64,000 nucleotides of DNA from Macrocystis pyrifera. Taxonomy: Eukaryota > Sar > Phaeophyceae > Laminariales > Laminariaceae. Where the stretch lies: contig JASSKH010000021.1 in assembly GCA_031763025.1 (NCBI GenBank), forward strand, positions 1,612,001 through 1,676,000, written 5' to 3'. The position numbers were made by a program, and so were the translations under genes. Every line of letters starts with the position of its first letter. The stretch's first letter is position 1. The notes beneath the pieces were generated by a model that saw only the letters and a list, made by a program, of their open reading frames with translations, did no database searches and was not told the DNA's origin. Below, one piece after another: positions 1-11,375 of this stretch.

Positions 1-235
1 GATAGTTAGCCGTGTGGGTTCAGCCAGCTCGCAGCCGTATCGGTTATACCTGGCATCGGTAAATTGTAGGAGTGGCGCCGGCAGTCGCTAAAACAACTCA
101 TACGTTTTGGGATCGGGTTTCGAGCTGCCCACGAGAAGAGGTACGTAGGAGTACTATCAATAGTACTACATGCAGAAGGGAGCCAGACTTTGTGCGTAGG
201 TTTTCTTTTTTTGCCTTTGTTCCTTCCCTTGGTTT

Positions 236-430
236 CATTCATTCTTCTGCTTTCGGGGAAGGTGTCATGAGTGATCAACGTTGAAGCTACTGTAGTCCAG
301 TAGGGCTACTGCAGCCCAATAGTCTACTGTAGGACAGTAGGTTTCCTTGTGGTTGCTTCCTCTTGTTTTTTTTTTTTTTCGGGGAATATTTATGATTGGT
401 CAACGTCGAAGCTCATGCTAATACTACTGC
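236..430. repeat. G repeat with ACTGTAGTCCAATAGG units
   Basis: TGAGTGATCAACGTTGAAGC, several CTACTGTAGTCCAGTAGG-like units, TTTCCTTGTGGTTG, then a second CAACGTCGAAGC. Two more copies lie at 1,676 and 60,906. Confidence 0.7.
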
Positions 431-731
431 TATTAATAATGATAGTATCCAGGTGCGATTGGATAGCCTTGAAGCATTCACCGCGAATGTCGGACAAACG
501 TGTCGGTTGACGGTCTAGACGGTCTAGTGTATGACCGTCAAGGCCCACATTACCCTAGTTTTGGTATGATGATTCCCATGACAGCTTGTCACGTCCGTCA
601 AGGAACAAACTTGCCGTCAACCATTGCATCATTTATGGTGTCGGATGGCAAACGAATTGTCAACAGGAAAGCAGGGGGTGCCGCAATAAGGGCGTGCCAT
701 ACAGACAGAGGTGCGGGGACATGCAATGTTA
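431..731. other. No feature recognised
   Basis: Mixed sequence without repeat structure, splice-bounded open frame or recognised element. Confidence 0.5.
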
Positions 732-955
732 GGGGGGGGGGGGGAGTGCACTTGTGCCACGCACGGTTGTAGTCGTAATATGACCATAGAGCCTTGCTTT
801 CCTACAATTCCGAGACGGACCACATCGTGTTTTTACCGACCACGCAGGCCTAGCTTGCATCAAGCACGAAGCGCCGTGAGGTGTTGGGCGAGTCTCATAC
901 CGGTAAAGGGTGAGCTTCATCCTGATAAGAACCGCTTGTAAAGGTGGACTTCGGC
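732..955 (-). mobile_element. SINE-C copy
   Basis: A G run of 13 (the poly(C) tail on the minus strand) precedes the SINE-C body: GCACGGTTGTAGTCGTAATA, CACAGACCAG-like core, GTGAGGTGTTGGGCGAGTC, GAACCGCTTGT. Old, with many substitutions, 5'-truncated. Confidence 0.8.
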
Positions 956-984
956 ACCTTGTGCGTACACACTTGCATATAGGT

Positions 985-1640
985 CGGAAGCCAAAAATAG
1001 GTACACAAAAAAAATCAGCCATTTATAGGTACACGAAATATTGCGCATGGCTTCCTGGTCCTCCCTCTGATTGTCCAGCGCCCGATCGTACCTATTCTGG
1101 GGTAGAAGGTTCCAGGTACACCTACTGTATTTGTGTCTACTCAGATTGGGCTTAAGCTGTTTTTGGCATCAATTGTATCTCTTAATGGCTCAATCTGTAC
1201 CTACAAACGACATTTTTCCCAAGGAAAAACTCGAATAACCCAGCTTCGTACTGGGTCGTTTCGTCTTACTGAGTGAGCCGCGGTACTCTGTAACACCGTA
1301 AATTCCCCCCGCAAACCCGCAAAAGATTATTTCGCCATGTGATCGTGTGTCCTCGTTGACAGCTCGGGTCACCTGGTCCGCCTGGTCCCAACGACCCTGT
1401 AGCCGTACTTCAGTTTCGCCAGAAAAGGGCCCAATCGAGCCATTATAGGTACAATAGGAACTAAAAAAAATAAGTGAGACCCAGTTCAAGTAGACACCGA
1501 GAGGCGTACCTGGAACCTTTCAGTCAACAGTAGGTACGATCGGTGGATGGTCATTTCAGTGGGAGGGCCAGGAAGCCCCTTTTCCCCGACGGCCAATAAA
1601 AGGCATAGGTGTACCTATTTTTGGCTTTCGCCCAAATATA
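985..1640. mobile_element. Foldback element, arms of about 190 bp
   Basis: The left arm (GAAGCCAAAAATAGGTACAC, CTTCCTGGTCCTCCCTCTG, GATCGTACCTA, AAGGTTCCAGGTACACCT) is repeated in inverted order on the right (AGGCGTACCTGGAACCTT, AGTAGGTACGATCGG, GGGAGGGCCAGGAAG, GTGTACCTATTTTTGGCTTTC). The loop is about 260 bp with no ORF. Outer TATA-like bases may be target duplications. Confidence 0.8.
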
Positions 1641-1675
1641 CTCTTCGCAGTATAACAATCCCCTCTTATTATTTT

Positions 1676-1866
1676 TTTTGGGGGAATGCTTCCGAGTGAG
1701 CAATGTTGAAGCTGCTGTAGTCCAATAGGCTATTGTAGTCCAATAGGATACTGTAGGGCAGTACGTTTCCTTTTAGTTTTGGCTCCCCTTGGTTTTTTTT
1801 CTCCTTTCGGAGAATGTTTCTCAGTGACCAACGTTGAAGCTCATCATGCTGCACATTATCGAACGA
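1676..1866. repeat. G repeat
   Basis: TGAGCAATGTTGAAGCTGCT, CAATAGGCTATTGTAGTCC, TTTTGGCTCCCCTTGG, ACCAACGTTGAAGC. Confidence 0.7.
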
Positions 1867-2132
1867 CAAGCGCAATCATAACAACAAAAACAGCATGGCG
1901 GGGGAGGGGCGTTTTTGGGCCCAACATGTTGTGATTATTAATAGGCTCCTTGAAGGCACTGAGAAACTAGCCAATAAATCATGCCCTATAAGCTACGCCC
2001 CTTAGAATGCACGCCTTGTCGATGGAAACCCATTTGTGCTTTACGTTGTAATGGTTGCAGTATTCTTCGTGACATGGCTCAGCCGAGGTTGGGGTGTTCA
2101 CCGGGTTGTGTGTACATTTTCCTCTGAAGTCG

Positions 2133-2243
2133 CTATTACGGGGATCCATAGTAAACAGGACCAAATATTGCTTGTATATAGATGTAAATATATAGGGTTA
2201 TGTGTGTACCGTAGGTCCTATTAACTATGGTCTCCCGTAATAG
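2133..2243. mobile_element. MITE-1 copy
   Basis: MITE-1 is about 105 bp with 27-bp inverted ends TTACGGGGGACCATAGTAAA and so on, flanked by TA. Here TTACGGGGATCCATAG opens and CTCCCGTAA closes it. Coordinates include the TA. Confidence 0.85.
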
Positions 2244-2645
2244 TTGGCGGAGGTCTAAAATTTCCACATATTAAAAAAAAATCTGTGGAGAAAGAGGTGC
2301 TGCATGTACCCTCTATACGTACCTGTATCTGTGCGAAAGATACGGTCAGTCATACTGCATACCCTGGTAGTATTCAATTGACATTCAAATATGCACTGCA
2401 CATGTTGGGATGGCTGACTAGCTTATGATGTTTAACAAAAAAAAATTAAACAAGGCGTGCCACAAGAAGCTCGTCACGCAAAAACGATACGCAGTGCCAC
2501 AAAAAAGGTCGTGCCATAAAAAAGGTCGTGTCATAAAAAAGGTCGTGCCTTAAAAAAAGGTCGTGCTTCACATAATATGGCCGCGCCGTACAAAAATGAT
2601 CGTGCCGCAAGAAAGAGAGGCTGACATAAATAGTCGAGCGCAGAC

Positions 2646-2821
2646 CTCGTCTAATCCGCATCCCGCGACGCAGAGCAGGTCCTTGGTGGCTTGACTCAGC
2701 GGCGGTCTATCCGGTTGCGTCGCGATCGCTTCGTGGTATTCTTTGGCGGACATCTGCCGCAAGGCTTCGACGGCCTCCCTTTCGTTGTCGAGAAGTCGAG
2801 CCAGCGCGAAGGCATCTCGGG
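2646..2821 (-). CDS. Orphan exon candidate, helical protein of unknown family
   Basis: Acceptor CGTTGCAG and donor GTCTGC enclose 2 nt plus 58 open codons: RDAFALARLLDNEREAVEAL, MSAKEYHEAIATQPDRPP and CVAGCGLDE. The mix of charged and hydrophobic residues looks like real protein. The donor is weak. I do not recognise the family and could not find phase-matched neighbours. Confidence 0.5.
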
Positions 2822-2858
2822 CTGCAACGAGGTTGAAATCATAACGCGAGAGGGAGGA

Positions 2859-2960
2859 TGGGGGCGGTGGGGGGAAGGGTGAGGGTGGGGGGTGGGGTTG
2901 GAGGTGGGGGTGGAGGCGAGGGTGCTGGTAGTGGGTGGGGGGGGGGGGGGGGGGGGGGGG
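2859..2960. repeat. G-rich tract ending in a G24 run
   Basis: GGGTGGGGGGTGGGG units then G24. It lies about 40 nt outside the acceptor of the 2,646-2,821 exon. Confidence 0.85.
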
Positions 2961-3209
2961 TGACGGAAGATAACTTTGTTGGCTTAAAGGCCTGGAGGGT
3001 AATGGACAGTGCGTGGAGAGGGGAGTGTCCGGTGGATTTTCGCTGACGAGATTGGGTGCTTCGAGCCCCAAAGTACGCATCGTTTTCGTTCGAAGGAAGC
3101 TACCTCTCGGGCTACTTCACCCACGTAACTAAACCCTTTTATTATCATATCATTAATCAGAACCCGCACGTTGGATCTCCGAATATATGTTTAAACACCA
3201 GTTTTTTAT

Positions 3210-3345
3210 TTGGATGATCACTTTCACTTTCCAGCTCAACTCTTAAGAGCTTTCACCCTCAGCGATCTTTTGGACAAGCCATGGTCACAGGCGTCGTCCC
3301 TTCTCCCTTCCGGTACGTGCCTTCATTTTTATCGCGCATACAAGG
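3210..3345 (-). mobile_element. SINE-T fragment
   Basis: ATCACTTTCACTTTCCAGCT, GACAAGCCATGGTCACAG, ACGTGCCTTCATTTTTATCG: the 3' half of the SINE-T described at 31,805. Confidence 0.75.
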
Positions 3346-3496
3346 TATGTATTAATAGTAGATACCGGCCGTTCTATTGGAGATGGACTACCCGCAATTC
3401 GACCAGAGTCGACGAGGGACGAAATTGCCGTACGTACTCTGCTCGCGATCAGAATAAGAGGCACGCACGACCGTGACGGAGAGGGTGGAAAAATGC

Positions 3497-3570
3497 CTGC
3501 TATTTTCTTCTCCTCCTTCTTCTTCTTCTTCTTCTTCTTCTTCTCCTTCTTCTTCGTTTTCTTTTTCCGT
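3497..3570. repeat. TTC microsatellite
   Basis: TTCTTCTTC with a few C insertions. Confidence 0.9.
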
Positions 3571-3611
3571 CTCATTTGTTATCTTCGCCTTTCTTTTCTC
3601 TCTTTTTCCTA

Positions 3612-3836
3612 CTATTACGGGGGACCATAGTAAATAAGACCTACGGTACGCACAAAAACCTACCAGGTACGTCTTTCCCTATTTTTACTAACCATATTTG
3701 GTCCTATTTACTATTACGGGGGTCTACAGTTAACAGGACCTATGGCATACATAAAAACCTATATATTTAGGTATTTTTACTAACAATATTTGGTCCTGTT
3801 AACTATGGACCCCCGTAATACGGTCCCCCGTAGTAG
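3612..3836. mobile_element. MITE-1 with another MITE-1 inside it
   Basis: The outer copy runs from TTACGGGGGACCATAG to GGTCCCCCGTAGTAG and is split after GGTCCTATTTACTA by a complete inner copy, 3,712-3,819. The bases TA stand on both sides of the inner copy, and removing it with one TA restores the outer sequence. This fixes the target duplication as TA. Confidence 0.9.
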
Positions 3837-4485
3837 TCGTACCTCTTACCCGGGGCCATAGAGTAGGCTTTTTTTTCCCTCCTCCCCACTACGGTTCTTG
3901 CCTTGGAAAGACATTTCTATCGTGAGAAGACTCCGGCCCTTTCTTCCCTCGACGACTCGCATCGATTTTTTTCTTCACGTATGCGGTCCCGGTTCTGAGT
4001 TTATGTGAAAGGGAGAGGGGGCTGGAGAAAAGCAAGGCGAAGGAAACAGGGACGGGATGGGGAACGAACCCCCCCGAGAAACCCGCTCGTGCCGGTTCGC
4101 ACCAAGACGGCCATGTCTGTTCGGCAATTTGCCCAGCCTTGCCTGGTGCATCTGCTGTACATGGTACCTGGTAACCTGGTATGTGCTTATCGATCGACTC
4201 CTAATTGTAGGGCGTATAGTTCATTTGACCCCTGGACGGGTGTGAGCACCCCAGTGGTCTGTTCCTCTATTATGTATGGTGCCGGTTTGAGTATAGATAG
4301 TGCCGGCTGCCCGCTATTATATAGTGCCTGTGAATCGCTTGGCACAGATGGGATTAACTATTGCCAGTGTGGTAGTGTGCAGAGTAATTCGTGCCGGTTG
4401 ACGGTACATATAGTGCCGGTATTTTTGGCTGGCGCATACCATACCGGCATTACAGAGGGACCACCACCGTGCCGTCGTCGTGGGG

Positions 4486-4575
4486 AGGGGGGGGGAGTGC
4501 CTGCTATGTGACTCCGGGTCTGAGTTACGAAAGTAAGCGAACGAGCCGGAAAAAGGTGCGAGTGAGTGCAAAGAT
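4486..4575 (-). repeat. C2: a second element end with poly(C) tail
   Basis: On the minus strand TCGTAACTCAGACCCGGAGT, CACATAGCAGGCACT, then a C run. The same block with the same C run occurs at 20,840-20,915 and, diverged, at 31,388-31,465. Unrelated to SINE-C. Confidence 0.6.
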
Positions 4576-4810
4576 AGTAAATAGATGAGCTAAAAACCCA
4601 ATACGAAGGACAATGTCATGTACCAGTATTCTACGGACGTACGTATGAATATGATATGATATGACATGTGATACACGAGGTAGTGCCCGGTATGGTACGC
4701 ACAATAAATGAAACGCTCGGGCCGGTTCGGGGCGTCAAGCGTAACGAAATTCGCCGACGCAGCCACCACGCTACCATACTAAAGACAAAGTAGTTGATCA
4801 TAGATTGTTA

Positions 4811-4915
4811 TTACGGGAGTCCATAGTTAATAGGACCTATGTTATATTTAAAAACCTATATATTTACCTATTTTTACTAACAATATTTGGTCCTATTTAC
4901 TATGGCACCCCGTAA
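4811..4915. mobile_element. MITE-1 copy
   Basis: TTACGGGAGTCCATAGTTAA to ATGGCACCCCGTAA, TA on both sides. Confidence 0.87.
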
Positions 4916-5724
4916 TAATAAAGTAGATATGAGTAGCCGCACGAAATCACCTGATGACGTAACCCATGGCGATTTTTGTGTCTCGCTAACCACGTGCTAT
5001 ATGGTATGGTACGCACGAGCTGCTGTACTGCTGTGTGTGCGTGCGCTCCTGAATGCTGTGCAGCGTGCAAAGCAGGTTGATTGTCAATCGCGATATAGTG
5101 ATCGTATCTAGTACCGCTGTATGCAGCAGGAGTTGAAACGGACACCCCGAACCCCGAATCCCCGGCGATGTTTCTTCCTTCTGTTGTTGCGTTTTAGCCT
5201 TCCTAGCGCCCTTCGGATGCCAGGCGGATCCCACGGCGAGGGCGCTCGATCGACCAGCCAAACCAACCGACGGCTTCTAGTGGGTCCAGCCGTGACTACC
5301 CTGCGCGTTCACTGGGTTTTTCTCGTGCTGTTGCGTCCTGTATCCATCCTGCAGCTCGAGGTGTTCAAAAATGATCTGGCCTCTTTATGTAGCAGGGTAT
5401 CCCCGAGAAAACAACCCGAGGGCCAAATGTCGTCATTTTTCATGAGCGGGTGGCAATGGCAACCGCCTGTGAACAGCAGGGCTTGGCGGGGTGGTGGGGG
5501 GCACTTCAGACCCACGACGCTCGTTGTGCACTGCTGCTCTTCGGATTGCAGATAACAAACGTGCAATGAGTCCCCCCCCGGCCGTACTAACTGTTGTACC
5601 CTGGAGTGTGGACTGTTTCACGAGAAGGAACGGCTCAAGGGGGGGGCGGGAATCCCATCAACTGGGCACGATCCAACACCCAAATCGTCATCCAATGCGC
5701 TTGAAAAAAAACTTGTTTCCGTAC

Positions 5725-5844
5725 CTTGCGCATCCAACGGTCTGCCAGTTCTCCGTGCCATTGTCGGTCGTCGGCGATGGTTCCGACCAGACCAGTCTTC
5801 CCTTTTCTCTGCTCCGCCTGCGACAGGCCGCCTCTGCCTCTTCC
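5725..5844 (-). CDS. Orphan exon candidate
   Basis: An open, protein-like stretch reads REEAEAACRRRSREKG, then WSEPSPTTDNGTENWQ and ends GCA before GTACGG. The upstream border is uncertain; an AAAAG acceptor at 5,845 is one choice and the frame stays open further. Not recognised. Confidence 0.4.
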
Positions 5845-6574
5845 CTTTTGAGAGCCAATATTTTGACAGTTACGAACCAGAATGCACTTTTAGAAAAATG
5901 GAAACCCCTCTCAGCTCGAGGAAGAACATGACAGCCCACATCAGGGGGCTCAAGATGTCTCCTCGAGGAGCTCTGTGCTTCGTTGCGGGTGCCTTCCTGC
6001 GGCACCAGCAGTGCTGCGTTTCGAACGGCTTCGGCATTGTATCACCGATCGAGCCAACTCCGCGCAACGCACCCGCAAGAGCTACGAGCACACGTGGTTT
6101 CACCAGGATTATTAGGTGAGATGTGAGATGTTATTTGAATTGTGTAGGAGAACGGCAGCAGACCCTGCTTTACTCTACGAATTGCTGCTGTATCATACCA
6201 TCATCGAGGTCTTGGCCGGGACTGATCGCGCCAACCCCCGGCGTCGGACACCTGTGAGATTGAGTTTTGCAGCAGGTTTTTTTTTTCTGTAATCTACGAT
6301 ATCTATCTGCACGAGTAACGTATATATGTTTGTGCTCGCTGTCTCGTAGTGCGTGTGCCCACAGAGCTCGTACGAACACTCGTATGATGATGTTCTCCAC
6401 TTCCCTGAAATCCTGCTTGTGGTCACAAAACAGGCTGTAACAAAATGCATCTCGATGGCAGAAAACAAACCAAGTACGAAATTGTACGCACGGCAGTATA
6501 ATACCAGTCCGCAAGTGAAACGGTTCTGACGAGCTGTGGTATACCTTCTATCATCCCGTATCACTTGCAAACTA

Positions 6575-6688
6575 TTACGGGGGACAATAATAGTAAATAG
6601 GACCTATGATACAGACAAGAACCTATATCTTTTTATTTACCTATTTTTACTAACAATATTTGGTCCTATTTACTATGGTCCCCTGTAA
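6575..6688. mobile_element. MITE-1 copy
   Basis: TTACGGGGGACAATAATAG to GGTCCCCTGTAA, TA on both sides; a small duplication in the left end. Confidence 0.87.
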
Positions 6689-6704
6689 TAATAGAGCGTT
6701 TCGG

Positions 6705-7640
6705 AAAAAAAAAAACTTTGCTCAGGGTGGGGTGCTCAGGGTGGGTGCTCATGGTTGGTGCTTCCAGGACTGGGAAAAAATTCAAAAAAAAAAATTGCTC
6801 AGGGTGGGAGGAGGAATAAAAATGACGTGGACCTGCGTTCAAGCTTCCCCACTTTTCACAGCAAGCTTCGAGCATCGTGCAGTCGACCGCCGCGTGTTCC
6901 ACCACCTTTCGCCCCGACCTGCCCCTCCCGCTCCTCCATCACTATAACACGATCTCCACCGTCGCTGTCCTCCAAGCCGCCACCCAGCTCGAGGTTGCGT
7001 GTCTTCGTTTTCGTGTGCAGCGCGATGTGCTTCTATTTATCGAGCTGCTCCTGCTCACTTCGCCTCGCCTGCTGCGATTACAGCGGTAGTACTTGTAGCC
7101 CCATCACAACCAACCGCCTACTGGTGGAGGAGGTGGTGCGCCCGGTTGCCCCAACGCTTTGGCGAGTGGTCGTCCGCCTCGCGCACCTTCTACGCCATCA
7201 CCGCCCTCCTCACCGTCACGCGGCGTGAGGTTGCTAGGTCGATTGTCTTCATTTTTTCTGAAGATAGATGATGCATGCTCCACCTCCTTGCCTGCTGAGA
7301 TTCCCGAAGCTACTCTGTACTTCCTCGCCGCCAAAATCACGAACCAAACGACCACTGGTTCGAGGAGATGGCACGCCTTGTCGTCCTAAGCTATGGCGGC
7401 GAGTCAGTGTCAGTCCCAGGCTGCTTGCGTGACGGTACTGGCATCCTTTACTACCTGTGCTCTGTGCCATGACCATTACCCTGAGCAGCTTCTTTGCTAA
7501 GGGTAAAACCCTGTTTTGCAGCCCGTAACCCTGAGCATCCGGAAAAAAAGAATCCGCTCAGGGAAAAAAATAGCCGTCAACGTCTTTTATGCGGAGAGAC
7601 TTCGACAAACCCTGACCCTGAGCGTTTTTTTTTTTTTTAA
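6705..7640. mobile_element. Possible 930-bp element with GCTCAGGGT inverted ends
   Basis: An A run plus GCTCAGGGTGGGG, repeated several times at 6,718-6,810, is mirrored by ACCCTGAGC units at 7,478-7,632 ending in a T run. The interior has overlapping open frames on both strands that I cannot name. No clear target duplication. Confidence 0.4.
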
Positions 7641-7994
7641 TTAGTTTCCGAAACTCTCAAATATCACCAGGAACATATCCATGGTATTTTATGTACACTC
7701 GACAAAAAAAAAGAAAAAGGGAAAAAAAAAAAAAACACGACGAAGGAACAGAAAGACAAAATGAAAGGAAAACTAAAAAAAAAATGTTAAGAAACGTCAA
7801 TTTGGCGTCCAGGCTCAGTGTCATATTTTTTCCGACCTTGATCTAACTTTATTGTATAGGGTTTGGAGTAGGTCCCACAGTTGAACTGTGTTTCTAAACC
7901 CAATTTTAATTTTGTTCGTGCGGATCTGAGCCTATGTTCTCAATATATCAATATAATGTTTCTTAACTCGGACGCCCACTACTGTATACAGTTA

Positions 7995-8108
7995 GTACGG
8001 GGGATCATAGTAAATAGGACCTACGGTCAACACAAAAACCTATGTATTTGCCTAATTTACCTATTTTTACCAACAATGTTTGGTCCTATTAACTATGGTC
8101 GCCCGCAA
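7995..8108. mobile_element. MITE-1 copy
   Basis: GTACGGGGGATCATAG to GGTCGCCCGCAA, TA on both sides; older, terminal bases changed. Confidence 0.83.
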
Positions 8109-8649
8109 TAGGGAATTTGGGTATGTCCTTATTTCTCCATCACATTTACCATGATCTATGATACCCGTAAGTGTATACGAGTACTCTCAGGAGATGAAGA
8201 AGGAGCACGTACACTGGGTTATCGATGGGTAAAAGAAAATTGGGTTATAGGGTTACTGTAGCTTTGGTAGGATCAGCCGAAGTACCAATGTCAATCAAAA
8301 CTCACAACGAACACCATGAATCATTGATTGCTCAACCGTTTTCTCGAACTTAAAAGCCGACAAGTGGGCATCCAGCCCTCCTCGTGTGCCTACAACAGCA
8401 GTCGTGAACATTGCAGCTCGTAACGTAGCTTGTGCATACTGCGTGTACCGTAGTGCTCATCAAAAGCGCGGTCGACACATACAACCCTCGATGGAATCAG
8501 TTATTTCCAGCAAAATTCAGGGCTTACCATATTGTAAACACCCTCCTCCCCTCATGTGCCCCTGCCCCCCCCGCCCCGCGCCCCGCCTCCGGCCCCCCTC
8601 ATCACACCCGCACGCCAAACTTGCAGTTACTGCCCTATTGCAACCCCAG
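8109..8649. other. No feature recognised
   Basis: The only structure is a C-rich stretch (8,545-8,600) directly before the acceptor of the 8,650 exon, which could serve as its pyrimidine tract. Confidence 0.5.
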
Positions 8650-8802
8650 GCGGCAGACGAAAAAGGACTAGCCTCGTGACGCCACAAATGGGCAGCGCTG
8701 GGGAGAGCGTCTGGGTCGCCGATGGCGAGGACGAGACCCATCGATGCATCCCAGGGAGCCCATCTGCCTCTCCCCAGGACTTTCTCCTAGCCCAGCCTCC
8801 AG
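8650..8802 (+). CDS. Exon candidate of an unknown plus-strand gene
   Basis: Acceptor ACCCCAG, donor GTGAGA. It reads QMGSAGESVWVADGEDETH and SPSASPQDFLLAQPP, with no stop. It ends in phase 1 and joins exactly to the next candidate at 9,312. The opposite strand is also open, so orientation rests on the phase match. Confidence 0.5.
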
Positions 8803-9084
8803 GTGAGATGTTGTAGGACCCCACGCCATGACGAGTTCGGTCTTGCCTTGCGTTCGGTGTGAGCGCCCCCAGCAGCACGAGTAGGTAGCGTACAATCTCT
8901 TGCAGCTTGTGACGCGTTCTACGATAGAGATAGCACATTTCCGCTAAAATCTTTTCTGAATGGCGGGGTTCCTTAACCCAAAATCGTCGGAATGCCCATC
9001 TTGTTTCGAAAAATGACGTATTTTTATACTTGGGTCATGGAATTATTCAGCGGGAATGAATTTGGTTTTTGCCAAAGTCAGGTT

Positions 9085-9165
9085 TCGAGTGAGGTGTGGA
9101 GCTCCTTAAGTGAGGAGCCTCAGAAAATTCAGCGTGAACCCCTATCGTAGAACGCCTCTTGTTTT
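9085..9165 (+). repeat. D repeat
   Basis: GGAGCTCCTTAAGTGAGGAG, CCTCAGAAAATTCAG, CCCCTATCGTAG. Degenerate copies at 12,908, 34,870 and 60,391. Confidence 0.55.
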
Positions 9166-9311
9166 GAAGACTGCAGTAGAGAAGACCCAGCCGCAGCCCT
9201 GGCTGCTTCTTTAGTCGCGGACGGCATAGTAAAATGCCCCCTCGCTCCTCCCCCCTCCCTCCCCCCCCCCCCTCCCTCCCTCCCGCCTTCCCTCCCTATT
9301 TCTCCTGGCAG

Positions 9312-9502
9312 GTCCATACACTTGTCTCAGGACCGTAGGCCACCGGTCTGTAGCAATGCTAAGCTTTCACCTGACCAGGCTGTGGGAGTCTGCCTGCGCC
9401 ACCGGGCTAGAATCCGCCGTCAGGCTAGAGGGCCGGCAGTCCTTGGATCGGAGGACCACAGAGGCGATAGCCAAGGCAACCGAGGCGTTTTTTTTTTCCT
9501 GG
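9312..9502 (+). CDS. Second exon candidate of the same unknown gene
   Basis: A polypyrimidine tract and CCTGGCAG precede 2 nt plus 63 codons; donor GTGAGG. It contains MLSFHLTRLWESACATGLE, RLEGRQSLDRRTTEAIAKA and a short FFF run from a T tract. A good acceptor, good donor and correct phase with 8,650-8,802 support a real gene of unknown family. Confidence 0.55.
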
Positions 9503-9764
9503 GTGAGGTGTGTCGTTTGCTACCACTCCGGACGAATATTTAAGGCACGCTTAGTACTCATACTAATGACAAAACGTTCCATATATTTCCGTCCACGAGT
9601 GGTCCAGTAGGTAGCCCATTTCAAGGGACCCTACTCTTCATAGTGCGTTCGGGATTGGAGGTACTTTTTTTACGAACGTCTCTGATCGGTGTTGGTGCCG
9701 GTCACCTTGTAGTCAGAAATGAGAAAAAAATGGCGCGCAGGAGTTTAAGGTTCCTGACATACCT

Positions 9765-9925
9765 TTTCCCGTATATACCGTTTTCCCTCATATACCATTT
9801 CCCATATATACGGTTTTCCTCATATATTCCGTTTTACTTTAAAATGGTTTTCCCTTATACACCGTTTTCCCCTATATACCGTTTTTCCTTACATACCGTT
9901 TTCCCCTACACACCGTTTTCGCTCT
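9765..9925. repeat. Minisatellite CCGTTTTCCCYTATATA
   Basis: About eight imperfect 18-20-bp units. Confidence 0.85.
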
Positions 9926-10189
9926 AGAGAGGCCCCTTAAGATGCTGACACTGTATACAAGACACATGAAAAGCGGTCAAAAAGGGACGGGTGCCATGTT
10001 ATCAAGGGTCTGGGAAGAAGGTGCAGCAGTGCGACTAGCACCATGCTGCGTGCGTGCTCGTGCAGCTTCTTACAGTGCAATCCGGGCACATCTAGATCGT
10101 GCTCTGCCTGAGCTGTGCATAGTGATAGGTATCCTGTACGTTTGTGTGCGTAGTACATTGGCAAATAATTATTGGGTGGGGTACGCGCT

Positions 10190-10330
10190 TTGGGGTGCCT
10201 GGGTAAGCTACCCGGGTAGGCTCTACTCGGGTATAACCTACCAGGGTACAACCTACCCGATTTCAACCTACCCGGGTACAACCTACCTGGTTACAACCTA
10301 CCCCCGGGGGTACAACCTACCCGTCGTAAT
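10190..10330. repeat. Minisatellite CTACCCGGGTACAAC
   Basis: About eight units of 13-17 bp, each with the palindrome ACCCGGGT or its decayed form. Further single units occur to 10,550. Confidence 0.85.
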
Positions 10331-10860
10331 ATTATGTAGCTTGGATCGAGGCATTATCACCAGCGCCAAGCACCTACTACCCTCTTGTATACCCGGGCTT
10401 CTACCGTTTTTTTTTCCGGGTTTCTACGGAGGTAGAACAGAGTAGAACCTACCAACGGGTATGTAGTACCCGTACTACCGCCTCTCAATGCTATATCCAC
10501 CCGTTGCAGTATTACCCAATCTTAGATCTAGTAAGCATACCCGGGTAGCCGAGTAGCTGTGGTATTTATGCCCGTAAAACCACGTGCCCTACCTGTACGT
10601 ACTGAGGACATCCTTGTGTATTTGCCATTAAAAACACAAAAAAAGTCCGTCGTAGTTTGTTTCGTTCGTTCCCGCGGCCCTTCCGTGACCTTGCATGCAG
10701 CTGAAGATAAGCCCTCCGCTCCAAACCCACCCTGCACAGCGAACGCCAACTCTGACGGAGGTTGCCCCGAATGCATGACGACGGTCCTGTACACCCACCG
10801 CCGACCTGACAGAGAGGACGACAACACGAAAGACAACGGGGTAGAGGAACACCGACAAGC

Positions 10861-10861
10861 T

Positions 10862-10894
<33 letters not shown>

Positions 10895-11110
10895 GCAGCA
10901 GCGGCAGCAGCGACAGGGGGGGGGGAGCAGCAGGGGTAGGAGAAGCAGCAGCAGCAGCAGCGTCGGCAGCAGCAGGAGGAGGAGGAGCAGCAACAGCAGG
11001 AGCGGCACCAGCACCAGCACCAACATTCGCAGCACCAACTCTCGCAGCACCAGCACCAGCACCCGCAGCACCAGCCCAGCAGCAGCAACAACAACATCCA
11101 CTACTACAGC
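10861..11110. repeat. GCA-rich trinucleotide region
   Basis: A pure GCA run, then CAGCAC and CAGCAA variants. All frames open on both strands for over 500 bp; kept as repeat. Confidence 0.9.
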
Positions 11111-11198
11111 TACGACACCAGCTACACCATCACCACCAACATTACCAATAGCAGCTGCAGAAATAGCCGCAGAAACGGACACGGCAGTAGATTCCGAG

Positions 11199-11375
11199 AA
11201 GGTGACAATTTTAGCGCACGCCTGGCCTTTGCCCTTACCCACGGCTGCACCGGGTGGGCCAGTGTTAGGGCCGGGGCTCGATGTGTTAATCGCGGGGGTG
11301 GGGAGATCGCTGCCCGAGGCCAAGCACTCCAGTTGGCTGCGAGACAGGCGACACCTGGACGACCTAAAGGCTCAG
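11199..11375 (+). CDS. Weak exon candidate before a good donor
   Basis: An open frame ends HSSWLRDRRHLDDLKAQ at a consensus donor CAG/GTAAGG. The upstream border is arbitrary; the frame runs back through Ser/Thr/Ala-rich CAG repeats. It could follow the 9,312 exon in phase 0, but this is unproven. Confidence 0.3.

Noticed and set aside
9765-10330. CRISPR-like regular spacing of short repeats
   Set aside because: Units are contiguous minisatellites without unique spacers, in a eukaryotic context.
10528-11323. Long open frames rich in Cys, Leu or Ala over CAG repeats
   Set aside because: Trinucleotide repeats keep every frame open; no family motif. Only the last part before the donor at 11,375 was kept as a weak exon.
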